A stretch of DNA of 45,158 nt from Deltaproteobacteria bacterium RBG_16_49_23. Lineage in GTDB: Bacteria > Desulfobacterota > BSN033 > UBA1163. The stretch spans positions 1 to 45,158 of the forward strand of contig MGQQ01000114.1 of NCBI GenBank assembly GCA_001798855.1, given 5' to 3'. Below the pieces are notes generated by a model. The model saw only the letters and a program-made list of their open reading frames with translations, did not search any database and was not told where the DNA came from. Position 1 is the first letter of the stretch. Every line of letters starts with the position of its first letter. Shown here in pieces: positions 17,351-24,626 of the stretch. The position numbers and the translations under genes were made by a program.

Positions 17351-18031
17351 ATGATCGAGATCAAGGGATTTTTGGAAACCTCTTTTCTGGACTGGCCGGG
17401 GAAGATCTGTTCTGTTCTCTTCCTCCCCGGCTGCAATTTCCGCTGTCCATACTGCCATAACCATCCCCTCGTTTTTCATCCCGGGCAGTTTGCTTCGATA
17501 CCCCTGAAAAAAATTCTCCGGCGCCTCCGCTCCTTTAAGGATTGGATCGATGGGGTCTGCATCACCGGGGGAGAGCCAACCCTGCACGCCGATCTTCCTC
17601 TCCTGATTCGTGAGATAAAAGAGAGCGGATTCCCGGTCAAACTCGATACGAATGGATCCTGCCCCGGGATATTAGAGAAATTGATCGAAGAGGGAAGGCT
17701 CGATTTCGTCTCGATGGATGTGAAAGGCCCCCTGGATCCCTTCAGTTATCGGAGAGCGACCGGTCTCCCTGTGGATCTCTCTCTCATATCAAAGTCAATA
17801 GAAATCCTGAAGAGGGAGAAAGTGGAGTATCAATTCCGGGTCACCGTTGTCCCTCAACTCCACAGCCGGGAGGAGATGCGGACCCTGGCTCAGCAGCTGG
17901 GAGCCGGTCGAAGGGTGATCCTCCAGAATTTTAACCCGGAGGACCCGTTGGATCCCTCGCTTAAAAAAACGGTCCCCTACGATCCAAAAGCGCTCAAGGA
18001 GATGGAGAGGATGGTTCAGGAGATGATGTAA
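17351..18031 (+). CDS. nrdG: Anaerobic RNR-activating radical SAM protein
   Basis: The 226-residue protein has the radical SAM motif Cys28-x3-Cys32-x2-Cys35 (CNFRCPYC) after a GFLETSFLDWPGK start, with the GGEPTLH segment (about 75-81) that contacts SAM. It would carry one 4Fe-4S cluster and use reductive SAM cleavage to form the glycyl radical on NrdD. It is longer than E. coli NrdG (about 154 residues) and matches the longer type common in strict anaerobes. The start ATG 17351 has only a weak ribosome binding site. It is 84 bases downstream of the glutaredoxin-like gene in the same orientation. Confidence 0.9.
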   Translation: MIEIKGFLETSFLDWPGKICSVLFLPGCNFRCPYCHNHPLVFHPGQFASIPLKKILRRLRSFKDWIDGVCITGGEPTLHADLPLLIREIKESGFPVKLDTNGSCPGILEKLIEEGRLDFVSMDVKGPLDPFSYRRATGLPVDLSLISKSIEILKREKVEYQFRVTVVPQLHSREEMRTLAQQLGAGRRVILQNFNPEDPLDPSLKKTVPYDPKALKEMERMVQEMM

Positions 18032-18034
18032 ACT

Positions 18035-18075
18035 TAATTTCAAATCGCAAATTGAAAATTGCAAATTGAAAATTT
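18035..18075 (+). repeat. Short A/T-rich direct repeat before the GGDEF gene
   Basis: CAAATTGAAAATTG is repeated about twice with a 14-base period just ahead of ATG 18080. Similar words occur near 24590-24605 and 31912-31970. It leaves the downstream gene without a recognisable ribosome binding site. Confidence 0.45.
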
Positions 18076-18079
18076 GTTT

Positions 18080-19108
18080 ATGAAACCTCCTTCCCTTAAA
18101 GAAATCCAGATGAAAGTGGAGGCGCTGGAAAAAGAAATTCATCTCCTGAGGCCCCTCCTGGAGGCGATCCGTGATCCTTTCTTCATTCTCAATCGAAGGG
18201 GAGAATTTTTAAAGGTGAACCTGAAGGGATCGGCGTTATTGAACTACTCTCCGGAAGAGCTTCAGCAAATGGTTTTCATCGATGTGGTGGCTCTCGATGA
18301 TCTCAGTGCCGTGAGAGAAGGATTCGACGAGATGGAAAAGGGGCGCGGGATCTCCTTAAACCTCCGCGTGGTCAACCGGCTCAGGGAAGAAATCCCGGTG
18401 GAATGTTCCGGGACCTTCCAGGGAGAAACCCGCCTGATCACATTGAGAGACTTGAGGGAAAAGATTCGGCTCGAGGAGGAATGGGAAAAGTCAAAGAAGC
18501 AGTGCCTGGAGAAGACCCGGGAGAGGGATCAGTATGCCAGGGAACTGCAGGCCATGAGAGATCTTTTTAAGGAGAAGACCAAAGAGATTGAAAAGATGAA
18601 AGAGGAAGCTGTTCTGCTCTCTTATACCGACGACCTCACCGGAATCTATAACCACCGTTTTTTCATTCAACAACTGACCCTGGAGGTGGAACGTCAGAAA
18701 CGTTATCCCGCTTTCCTCTCCCTGCTCATGATCGACATCGACTATTTTAAACATTATAACGATCACAACGGGCATCTGGCCGGAGATGAGGCATTGAAGG
18801 CCATTGCCCGCCTCATCCAGCGTGGGGTACGCCAGAGCGATATCGTCGCCCGCTATGGAGGAGAGGAGTTTGCCGCCATTCTGATCAAGACCGGGAAGGA
18901 GGAAGCCGGAGAGATCGCAGAGAGGGTGAGGAGTTTCGTCTCCGAGACCCGGTTCCCCAATGAGAAGGAACAGCCCAACGAAGATCTGACGGTGAGCATC
19001 GGAGTGGCCGCCTTTTCCTCTACCTCGACCCTCACGGATCTGATCCGTGAGGCGGACCAAGCTCTCTATCGAGCCAAGAGTAAAGGCCGCAACCGCATCG
19101 AGGGATGA
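18080..19108 (+). CDS. PAS-GGDEF diguanylate cyclase
   Basis: The 342-residue protein has no membrane helix. A PAS-like sensor (about 22-125, with DPFFILNRRGEFLKVN) is followed by a coiled coil (about 126-178). A GGDEF domain (about 180-342) has the active motif GGEEF (260-264), metal-binding MIDIDYFKHYND (217-228) and an inhibitory RxxD site (RQSD, 251-254) five residues before it. It would make cyclic di-GMP from two GTP and be feedback-inhibited. The PAS ligand is unknown. ATG 18080 is chosen over an in-frame TTG at 18059 that lies inside the repeat. Confidence 0.92.
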   Translation: MKPPSLKEIQMKVEALEKEIHLLRPLLEAIRDPFFILNRRGEFLKVNLKGSALLNYSPEELQQMVFIDVVALDDLSAVREGFDEMEKGRGISLNLRVVNRLREEIPVECSGTFQGETRLITLRDLREKIRLEEEWEKSKKQCLEKTRERDQYARELQAMRDLFKEKTKEIEKMKEEAVLLSYTDDLTGIYNHRFFIQQLTLEVERQKRYPAFLSLLMIDIDYFKHYNDHNGHLAGDEALKAIARLIQRGVRQSDIVARYGGEEFAAILIKTGKEEAGEIAERVRSFVSETRFPNEKEQPNEDLTVSIGVAAFSSTSTLTDLIREADQALYRAKSKGRNRIEG

Positions 19109-19109
19109 G

Positions 19110-19499
19110 TTGAAAACCGTTACTGTCACAGCAGGGGTGATTATCGAAAAGAAGAAAGTTCTTGTAACTCAGAGAATGAAGGGGGCTTCCCGCGGCCTGC
19201 TCTGGGAATTTCCAGGAGGAAAGGTCAAGGACGGTGAAGACCCCAGGGAGGCCATGCGAAGAGAACTCAAAGAAGAATTGGATATCGATGTGGAGGTAGG
19301 GGAGATCCTCGAGGTCATCTTCCATTCCTATCCGGAATACCCTATCCTCCTTCTCGCCTATCATTGCCGCCTTAAGAGAGGGATTCCGAAACCCATCGGA
19401 TGTCACGACCTACGATGGGTCAGTTTCAAGGAGTTAAAGGGATTGGCCATGCCTCCTGCGGATGAACCCATTCGAAGTCGGATGAGTTCCTTTCTTTAA
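19110..19499 (+). CDS. MutT-like Nudix hydrolase
   Basis: Starting at TTG 19110, right after the GGDEF stop and preceded by GAGGG, the protein is 129 residues, the length of E. coli MutT. The order is the same: TVTAGVIIEKKKVLVTQR, then LWEFPGGKVKDGED, the Nudix box REL-KEEL (Gly37 to about residue 59) and the C-terminal MPPADEPI. MutT removes 8-oxo-dGTP from the nucleotide pool. The last Gly of the classic Nudix box is Asp here (EELDI), which some active Nudix enzymes tolerate. A longer frame from 19047 would overlap the GGDEF gene by 62 bases and adds a non-homologous extension, so it is rejected. Confidence 0.85.
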   Translation: MKTVTVTAGVIIEKKKVLVTQRMKGASRGLLWEFPGGKVKDGEDPREAMRRELKEELDIDVEVGEILEVIFHSYPEYPILLLAYHCRLKRGIPKPIGCHDLRWVSFKELKGLAMPPADEPIRSRMSSFL

Positions 19500-19520
19500 G
19501 GCTTCCTTTTCGTCCCCTGC

Positions 19521-19573
19521 CCCCTCTTTACCCTCCGGGCCGTAGGCTCTATGGGCAGGAGGCCAAAGAGGGG
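19521..19573 (+). repeat. Short copy of the CCCCTCTTT hairpin repeat
   Basis: CCCCTCTTT (19521-19529) pairs with AAAGAGGGG (19565-19573). The apex CCCTCCGGGCCGTAGGC matches that of the copies at 1805-1890 and near 7680-7735 but is shorter. It lies just downstream of the mutT-like gene and may terminate transcription, although no T-run follows. Confidence 0.65.
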
Positions 19574-19614
19574 GGATTTGATCTTGGATAAAGAAGAAAA
19601 TTATTATAACCTAA

Positions 19615-19793
19615 ATTGAGCGATTCTTATTGAAATAACCTGTAGTAGCTCCGGTAATACCGGAGCGTTTTAAGAACACCCATGGGGTGTTCTGTAGGAC
19701 AAGGCTTAAACCTTGCCTGCGTGCCACAGGCAGGCACATTATAAGCAACCCTAAAGGGTTGCCCTACGATTAAATTTATTTAAATCGCTCAAT
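19615..19793 (+). mobile_element. Array of five small hairpins inside terminal inverted repeats
   Basis: The outer ends are ATTGAGCGATT (19615-19625) and AATCGCTCAAT (19783-19793), perfect inverses. Inside are consecutive stem-loops: GCTCCGG/CCGGAGC, GAACACCC/GGGGTGTTC, CAAGG/CCTTG, GCCTG/CAGGC and GCAACCC/GGGTTGC. There is no coding potential. It fills most of the 325-base space between the mutT-like gene and the gene at 19825. A TATAAT at 19799-19804 lies just outside the right end and may be the -10 box of the next gene. Confidence 0.6.
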
Positions 19794-19824
19794 ATAGGTA
19801 TAATATAGTTGCTGGAGATAGCTC

Positions 19825-20709
19825 ATGTCCAAGGACCCCATGCAGAGGTATGCCGAAAGTTTAGAAAAAACGATCCAGCACAACTACAGCCATCTGAAGG
19901 AGGTGGTGGAGGATTTCAAGGGGCTCTGTCTGGTGGTGACCCCCGAAAAACATACTCCTCAGGATATCATCGTCGATATCCGCGAGCTCTATAAAGAGAT
20001 TCGGGACCGCCTGGCAGAGATCAAGGCCATTCAGCAACTCCTCCAGGGAAAATACAGGATGTATTATCGCCGGGACTCCCTGCGTGACAAAGCCATCATG
20101 GAATTCGGATTCCTCACGAAGAATCTCTATTCCAAGTTTGAATATATCCTGCTTCAAAAACAAGCCTTGACCCAAAAAAGGGAGGAAGAAACCTCCAGAG
20201 CGCAACAGAAGGGCTTCCACTTTCAATGGTTCCGCTCCAGGGAAAATCAAATCATCTTCGTCAGAAACCTGCGGATTCTAAATGAGCTGGATTATGAAGC
20301 CCCTTCGGACTTGGGAATTGAGGAGAGGCGGGAGGTCCCTCAGGAGAAAATTCGCCACCTCACCCTCTTCTGCCTCAAAGGAACGGTCAGCACGATTGAT
20401 GAAGTCTATTCCCGGATCAGATTGCGGGAACATGACATCATCGAGCAATATGCCCAGGGTGAACTGCATGGGCTGATCACCCATTTGAGGGAGGTCAGTC
20501 CTGTGGACGTGGAGAACGTGTTTCAGCGGATATTAAAGAGCGGGGACTTCTCAAAACTCAAAGGTCTCCTCATCCCGATCCGTTCTCCCAAGGATCTCGA
20601 GGGCCCCCTGTTCGATTCGGCGAAAAAGACTCTTGATGAGATGGAAGAAGGAGAGGTGAAAACACTGAGATTTCCGAAAAATCCAGAAATCTCTGATTTC
20701 ACCGATTAA
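19825..20709 (+). CDS. Conserved-looking soluble protein of unknown function
   Basis: The 294-residue protein has no signal peptide or membrane helix. It is rich in predicted helix, with a charged heptad-like stretch near residues 45-70 (DIRELYKEIRDRLAEIKAIQQLLQGK). A recognisable motif is absent. The middle holds QKGFHFQWFRSRENQIIFVRN (about 128-148) and the end is acidic (DEMEEGEVKTL). The frame is fully open with strong codon bias, so it is a real gene. CTGGAGATAG precedes ATG 19825. It is alone between the hairpin array and the MgtE-like gene, which has its own promoter. I do not recognise the family. Confidence 0.75.
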   Translation: MSKDPMQRYAESLEKTIQHNYSHLKEVVEDFKGLCLVVTPEKHTPQDIIVDIRELYKEIRDRLAEIKAIQQLLQGKYRMYYRRDSLRDKAIMEFGFLTKNLYSKFEYILLQKQALTQKREEETSRAQQKGFHFQWFRSRENQIIFVRNLRILNELDYEAPSDLGIEERREVPQEKIRHLTLFCLKGTVSTIDEVYSRIRLREHDIIEQYAQGELHGLITHLREVSPVDVENVFQRILKSGDFSKLKGLLIPIRSPKDLEGPLFDSAKKTLDEMEEGEVKTLRFPKNPEISDFTD

Positions 20710-20714
20710 GGACC

Positions 20715-20787
20715 GATTACACAGATTAGAAACGCATTGATAAATAAAGAAAAATCTGTGGAATCATTTTTTGAAATCTGTGTAATC
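20715..20787 (+). repeat. 13-bp perfect inverted repeat with a third half-site
   Basis: GATTACACAGATT (20715-20727) is exactly inverted at 20775-20787 (AATCTGTGTAATC). A partial direct copy, AAATCTGTGGAATC, lies at about 20752-20765. It follows the stop of the unknown gene and precedes the promoter at 20830. Confidence 0.65.
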
Positions 20788-20829
20788 AGAGAGCGAAAAG
20801 TAGTTATTCAGAGCTCTCACACTTAGCGT

Positions 20830-20858
20830 TTGACACCCTCGACTCAAATCGCTATAAA
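20830..20858 (+). promoter_or_regulatory. Strong promoter of the MgtE-N/CBS gene
   Basis: TTGACA (20830-20835), a 17-base spacer and TATAAA (20853-20858) give the best sigma-70 match in the window. Transcription would begin near 20865, leaving about 33 bases of leader. The downstream ATG has no clear ribosome binding site. Confidence 0.75.
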
Positions 20859-20873
20859 GTGGTTTGAGACGAG
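20838..20873. promoter_or_regulatory. Dyad operator bracketing the -10 box
   Basis: CTCGACTCAAA (20838-20848) and TTTGAGACGAG (20863-20873) are inverted repeats, 10 of 11 positions, separated by 14 bases that contain the -10 box. A dimeric repressor bound here would block RNA polymerase. The regulator is unknown; the downstream genes suggest a metal- or Mg-responsive one. Confidence 0.6.
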
Positions 20874-20897
20874 TTCAATCTTTTTAACAACAAAACT

Positions 20898-22148
20898 ATG
20901 GATCAGAACCTCAAACAATTTTACTTTTTCAGCGATTTCTTGAACCGTCAGACTTATTCTCCCTCCGGAAAGCGAGCAGGCAAGGTTGCTGATCTGGTGG
21001 CCGAGAGAGTCGAGCCCTATCCCATGATCCTCGGGATGGTTATTCAGGGAAAAGGAAGAAAGAAGTTTTTTCTCCCCTGGCAAAAGATGCTTCAGGTCGA
21101 ACCCCGGATCACCCTTGCTGAGGAAGATCTTCTCGATCTCACAACCTCCCTCGCTGTAAACGACATGGTCCTGCTTCGAGAGGAGGTCATGGATAAACAG
21201 ATCGTGGATACCTTTGGCGCTAAGGTGGTGAGGGTGAACGATCTCCACTTCTTAAAGGTCGAGTCCCGGTTGAGGCTGGTTCATGTCGATGTGGGATTTC
21301 GAGGATTGATGAGGAGGGTGGGATGGGAGAGCATGGTCGATCAGACACTCGAGTGGCTCTTCTCCTACAAACTTCCCAACCAATTTATCTCCTGGAAATA
21401 TGTTCAACTCCTCTCTGGTTCGGACCTGCTCCATCTCAGCGTCTCTCAGAAGAAGCTTTCTCACATTCATCCTGCAGACCTTGCCGATATTATTGAGGAT
21501 TTGGGAGGTCGTGAACGATCCGCTATCTTCCATGCCCTGGACCCCGAGACAGCGGCTGAAACCCTCGAGGAGATTGACCCAAAGATTCAGAAGGCCCTCA
21601 TCGAGACAACCCCGGTGGAGAGAGCCTCTGACATCGTTGAGGAGATGTCGCCCAGCGATGCGGTCGATCTCCTGGCTGACCTCCCGGAGGAGAGAGCAGA
21701 AGAGATCCTTGAAGGAATGGAGCAGGAAAAGGCAGAAGACCTGAGAGAACTCCTTGTTCATCCTGAAGAAACAGCGGGGGGATTGATGACCACCGCCTAT
21801 CTCAGTCTGACGCCCGAGATGACCGTCGAAATAGCCATTACCCGGCTGAAGGCAGAGGCGCCGAATCTGGACATCATGGATTACATCTATATCGTGGACG
21901 AAGAGGAATTCCTCCAGGGGGTGGTCAGCATTCGTGACCTTCTCACGGCCCAATCCCATCAGCCCCTCTCCGAAATCCAGTTCCCCAGGGTGGTAAGCGT
22001 CAAGCTGGACGAAGATCAGAATGAGGTGGTGGAAGCCTTCGCCAAATATGGATTTCGGGCTTTACCGGTGGTTGATGAGGAAAACCATCTGAAGGGCGTG
22101 ATTGGTTTCCGAAATGTCCTGGATGTGCTTGCCCCCGATGCAGGATAA
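20898..22148 (+). CDS. Soluble MgtE-N/CBS-pair protein with N-terminal PRC-barrel-like domain, no membrane part
   Basis: The 416-residue protein starts with PRC-barrel-like sequence (about 11-140). An MgtE intracellular N domain (about 188-290: LSHIHPADLADIIEDL, AAETLEEIDP, SPSDAVDLLADLPEERA) follows, and the MgtE hinge LVHPEETAGGLMTTAY leads into two CBS domains (about 295-412). In MgtE channels this cytosolic module senses Mg2+ and closes the pore. The five-helix MgtE membrane domain is absent; the protein ends after the second CBS. The next gene, 218 bases on, is an Nramp-type transporter, so this may be a sensor or regulator acting in trans. It is driven by a strong promoter with an operator dyad. 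Confidence 0.88.
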   Translation: MDQNLKQFYFFSDFLNRQTYSPSGKRAGKVADLVAERVEPYPMILGMVIQGKGRKKFFLPWQKMLQVEPRITLAEEDLLDLTTSLAVNDMVLLREEVMDKQIVDTFGAKVVRVNDLHFLKVESRLRLVHVDVGFRGLMRRVGWESMVDQTLEWLFSYKLPNQFISWKYVQLLSGSDLLHLSVSQKKLSHIHPADLADIIEDLGGRERSAIFHALDPETAAETLEEIDPKIQKALIETTPVERASDIVEEMSPSDAVDLLADLPEERAEEILEGMEQEKAEDLRELLVHPEETAGGLMTTAYLSLTPEMTVEIAITRLKAEAPNLDIMDYIYIVDEEEFLQGVVSIRDLLTAQSHQPLSEIQFPRVVSVKLDEDQNEVVEAFAKYGFRALPVVDEENHLKGVIGFRNVLDVLAPDAG

Positions 22149-22200
22149 TGTTGAAAGCACCAATAATCGTAACACTTTATTCTTTGAAAAAAGTTATCTA

Positions 22201-22275
22201 ATCCCCCTTTGTCAAAAGGGGGAAATGTTTCTCCTCCCTTGGGCAAAGGGAGGTGGGGAGGGATTTTAAAAAGTT
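22201..22275 (+). repeat. Double hairpin repeat between the MgtE-like and Nramp genes
   Basis: CCCCCTTT/AAAGGGGG-type and CTCCCTT/AAGGGAG-type stems are followed by GGGAGGGATTTTAAAA. It belongs to the same family as 33876-33966, 34955-35050 and 42139-42178. It need not stop transcription; there is no clear T-run after the stems. Confidence 0.6.
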
Positions 22276-22366
22276 TATTTCAAATTGCTAAATTGGTACG
22301 GTTATTGAGATATTGGGATTTGGTTATTGAGTATTCTTTGCATGATTCGTGGATAAAGAAATAACC

Positions 22367-23623
22367 ATGACTGATTACACCCATTGGATTTCAAGTTCGA
22401 AACGGTCTCTGTGGAGGACCGTTGGCCTCTTCTTCATCCTGATGGGGCCGGGCATCATTACCTCCAATGTGGATAACGATGCGGGCGGCATCACCACTTA
22501 TTCTCTGGCCGGGGCGGAATTCGGACTGAAACTGGTCTGGTCTCTCATCCCCATCATGATCGCCCTCATCGTGATCCAGGAGATGTGCGCCCGGATGGGA
22601 GTGGTGACAGGAAAGGGACTCTCGGACCTCATCCGCGAAAAATTTGGAGCCAGGATCACCTTCTATTTGATGATCGGAATGTTCCTGACCAATATGGGCA
22701 ATGCCATCTCCAACTTTGCAGGAGTGGCGGCGGGGATGGAGATCTTTGGCGTCGATAAATTCATCTCCGTCCCCATCAGCGCTTTTCTAGTCTGGTGGAT
22801 GGTCGTAAAAGGAACTTATAAATCGGTGGAGAAGGCCTTTCTGGTCGCCTGTGTCTTCTACATCTCCTACATCATCACCGGCATCATCGTAAAACCGGAT
22901 TGGGACCATGTGGTTGAACAATTTACAAATCCTCAGTTAAGCCTTCAGCCTTCGGAGATGGCCATGGTGATCGGTCTGGTGGGAACGACGATTGCTCCCT
23001 GGATGCAATTCTATCTCCAGGCCTCGATCGTTGAAAAAGGAATAAAAATTGAGGAATATAAGTTCGCCCGGTTCGATGTGGTGATGGGATCAGTCGTCGT
23101 CCACATCGTCGCCTTCTTCATCATCCTGGTCTGCGCGGAGACCCTTCATAAAAACGGAGTCCGGATCGAGACCGCCAAGGATGCGGCCCTCTCCCTGGCT
23201 CCTTTAGCCGGAAAATATTGCACCTATCTCTTTGCCTTCGGGCTCGTCAATGCCTCCCTTTTTGCGGCCTCGATTCTTCCCCTCTCTACGACCTACCTCA
23301 TCTGTGAGGGCCTGGGCTGGGAGGTGGGGATTGACAAGAAGTTTGTAGAAGCCCCTCAGTTTTACGGGATCTATTCTCTGATCATCTTTCTGGGGGCAGG
23401 CATCATTCTTTATCCGGAGCTTCCTCTCATCCCGATCATGTACTTTTCGCAGGTGATCAATGGCATGGTCCTCCCTTTCATCCTCCTCTTCATCCTCCTG
23501 CTCATCAATGACAAGAAGTTGATGATGCAGTACACCAATGGCCCCATCTTCAACATCATCGCCTGGGCGACTACGATCGTCCTGATCGGCTTCACCCTGC
23601 TGCTCTTCATCCGGATGATCTAA
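22367..23623 (+). CDS. Nramp-family transporter with atypical, NRMT-like metal site
   Basis: The 418-residue protein has about 11 membrane helices and the Nramp fold. Helix 1 carries NVDNDAGG (34-41) instead of the usual DPGN. Helix 6 carries TTIAPWMQFYLQ (208-219), with Ala210 where transition-metal Nramps have the ligand Met of MPHN. As I recall, Nramp-related magnesium transporters (NRMT, SLC11 branch) lack this Met and use a wider, more acidic site for hydrated Mg2+. I therefore infer Mg2+ (or Mn2+) rather than Fe2+ uptake; this is not proven. The upstream MgtE-type sensor supports the Mg2+ reading. ATG 22367 is chosen; a GTG at 22349 is an alternative, and both lack a good ribosome binding site. 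Confidence 0.82.
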   Translation: MTDYTHWISSSKRSLWRTVGLFFILMGPGIITSNVDNDAGGITTYSLAGAEFGLKLVWSLIPIMIALIVIQEMCARMGVVTGKGLSDLIREKFGARITFYLMIGMFLTNMGNAISNFAGVAAGMEIFGVDKFISVPISAFLVWWMVVKGTYKSVEKAFLVACVFYISYIITGIIVKPDWDHVVEQFTNPQLSLQPSEMAMVIGLVGTTIAPWMQFYLQASIVEKGIKIEEYKFARFDVVMGSVVVHIVAFFIILVCAETLHKNGVRIETAKDAALSLAPLAGKYCTYLFAFGLVNASLFAASILPLSTTYLICEGLGWEVGIDKKFVEAPQFYGIYSLIIFLGAGIILYPELPLIPIMYFSQVINGMVLPFILLFILLLINDKKLMMQYTNGPIFNIIAWATTIVLIGFTLLLFIRMI

Positions 23624-23657
23624 TGTTTCATCGGGAAACCAATTGGGCAGAATCGGA

Positions 23658-24536
23658 TTAACAGCGGGCTCTTCTCTGGAGGCGTTCCCAGGTATCGTCC
23701 ACATTTCTTTGTGTTGTCTCGATATCCTTTTCAGTGAGGTGGCTGAAACGGCCCTGGAGTTTTAAATACTCTTTGACAGGAACGACATGGGATTCTTCCT
23801 GAATCGTATAGGTCCTTCCATTTTCAATTTCATAGAGCGGGAAGATCCTTGAGCGGACGGCAAGCCTCGAAATTTTAATGGTCTGTTCGGAGGGCATCCT
23901 CCACCCCGGTGGACAGGGAGAGAAAAGATGGATAAAGCGGGTTCCCTGAATCCCTTTGGCCTTCTCCAATTTTCGGATGAGGTCCTCCGGATAGGCGATC
24001 GTTGCTGTTGCTGCATAGGGGATATGATGATCGGCCATGATGGCCATAATGTCTTTCTTGGGATTCTCTTTGGGCTGCATGACCGGAGTTGTAGTCGTCC
24101 ATGCAAGAAGCGGTGTGGCTGAACTTCGCTGTGTCCCTGTATTCATATAGCCTTCATTATCATTACAGATATAGAGCAAATCTTCATTCCTCTCTGCCGC
24201 GCCTGAGAGGGCTTGAAGACCAATATCAAAAGTCCCGCCATCCCCAGCCCATACCGCCACCAGGGTTTCATCATCACCTCGAACATCCAGGGCGGCCCTG
24301 ACCCCTGACGCCGTAGCGGCACCTGTGACAAACCCGGCATGGACAGCCGTGATCCGGTAACTTGAATAGGGCCAGAATCCCGGGACAATCGACCAGCAGG
24401 AGGCAGGAAAAACCATCACGGTCTTCTCACCGAGAGCTTTCAATGTTAGCCTCATGGCAACCGCAGCCCCACATCCGGCGCAGGCTAAATGACCATGACC
24501 CAGGTTTTCTTCCGGCGGGATTTCTATTTTTTTCAT
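23658..24536 (-). CDS. porB: 2-oxoacid:ferredoxin oxidoreductase beta subunit (pyruvate type)
   Basis: The 292-residue subunit binds thiamine diphosphate: GDGGTFDIG with NDNEGYMNTG about 30 residues later is the TPP/Mg motif. Early cysteines (CAGCG near 21) and a later one are likely ligands of a 4Fe-4S cluster. EGYMNTGTQRSSATP is closest to pyruvate-type PorB. The start at 24536 has GAGG five bases upstream; a longer frame from 24569 is unlikely. It is the last gene of the minus-strand operon, 90 bases after porA. The complex decarboxylates a 2-oxoacid to acyl-CoA, passing electrons to ferredoxin; direction and exact substrate are inferred. Confidence 0.93.
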   Translation of the reverse strand: MKKIEIPPEENLGHGHLACAGCGAAVAMRLTLKALGEKTVMVFPASCWSIVPGFWPYSSYRITAVHAGFVTGAATASGVRAALDVRGDDETLVAVWAGDGGTFDIGLQALSGAAERNEDLLYICNDNEGYMNTGTQRSSATPLLAWTTTTPVMQPKENPKKDIMAIMADHHIPYAATATIAYPEDLIRKLEKAKGIQGTRFIHLFSPCPPGWRMPSEQTIKISRLAVRSRIFPLYEIENGRTYTIQEESHVVPVKEYLKLQGRFSHLTEKDIETTQRNVDDTWERLQRRARC

Positions 24537-24626
24537 TCCATCCTCACAACAATTGACTGTGCCAATCAAAGCTTTTGAACGTCATTGATAATTGCTAATT
24601 GAAAAATGACCATTTTACATTGATAT

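Noticed and set aside
17266-17460. Open frame between the glutaredoxin-like gene and nrdG
   Set aside because: Mostly overlaps nrdG in another frame; no motif and no support.
19047-19109. Longer MutT-like protein overlapping the GGDEF gene
   Set aside because: The extra residues are the GGDEF end in another frame; the TTG start at 19110 gives the normal 129-residue MutT length.
19615-19793. Possible CRISPR array
   Set aside because: The hairpins differ from one another; there is no constant direct repeat with variable spacers and no cas gene.
20859-20897. Mg2+-sensing riboswitch (M-box) before the MgtE-like gene
   Set aside because: The leader after the predicted start site is only about 33 bases, far too short.
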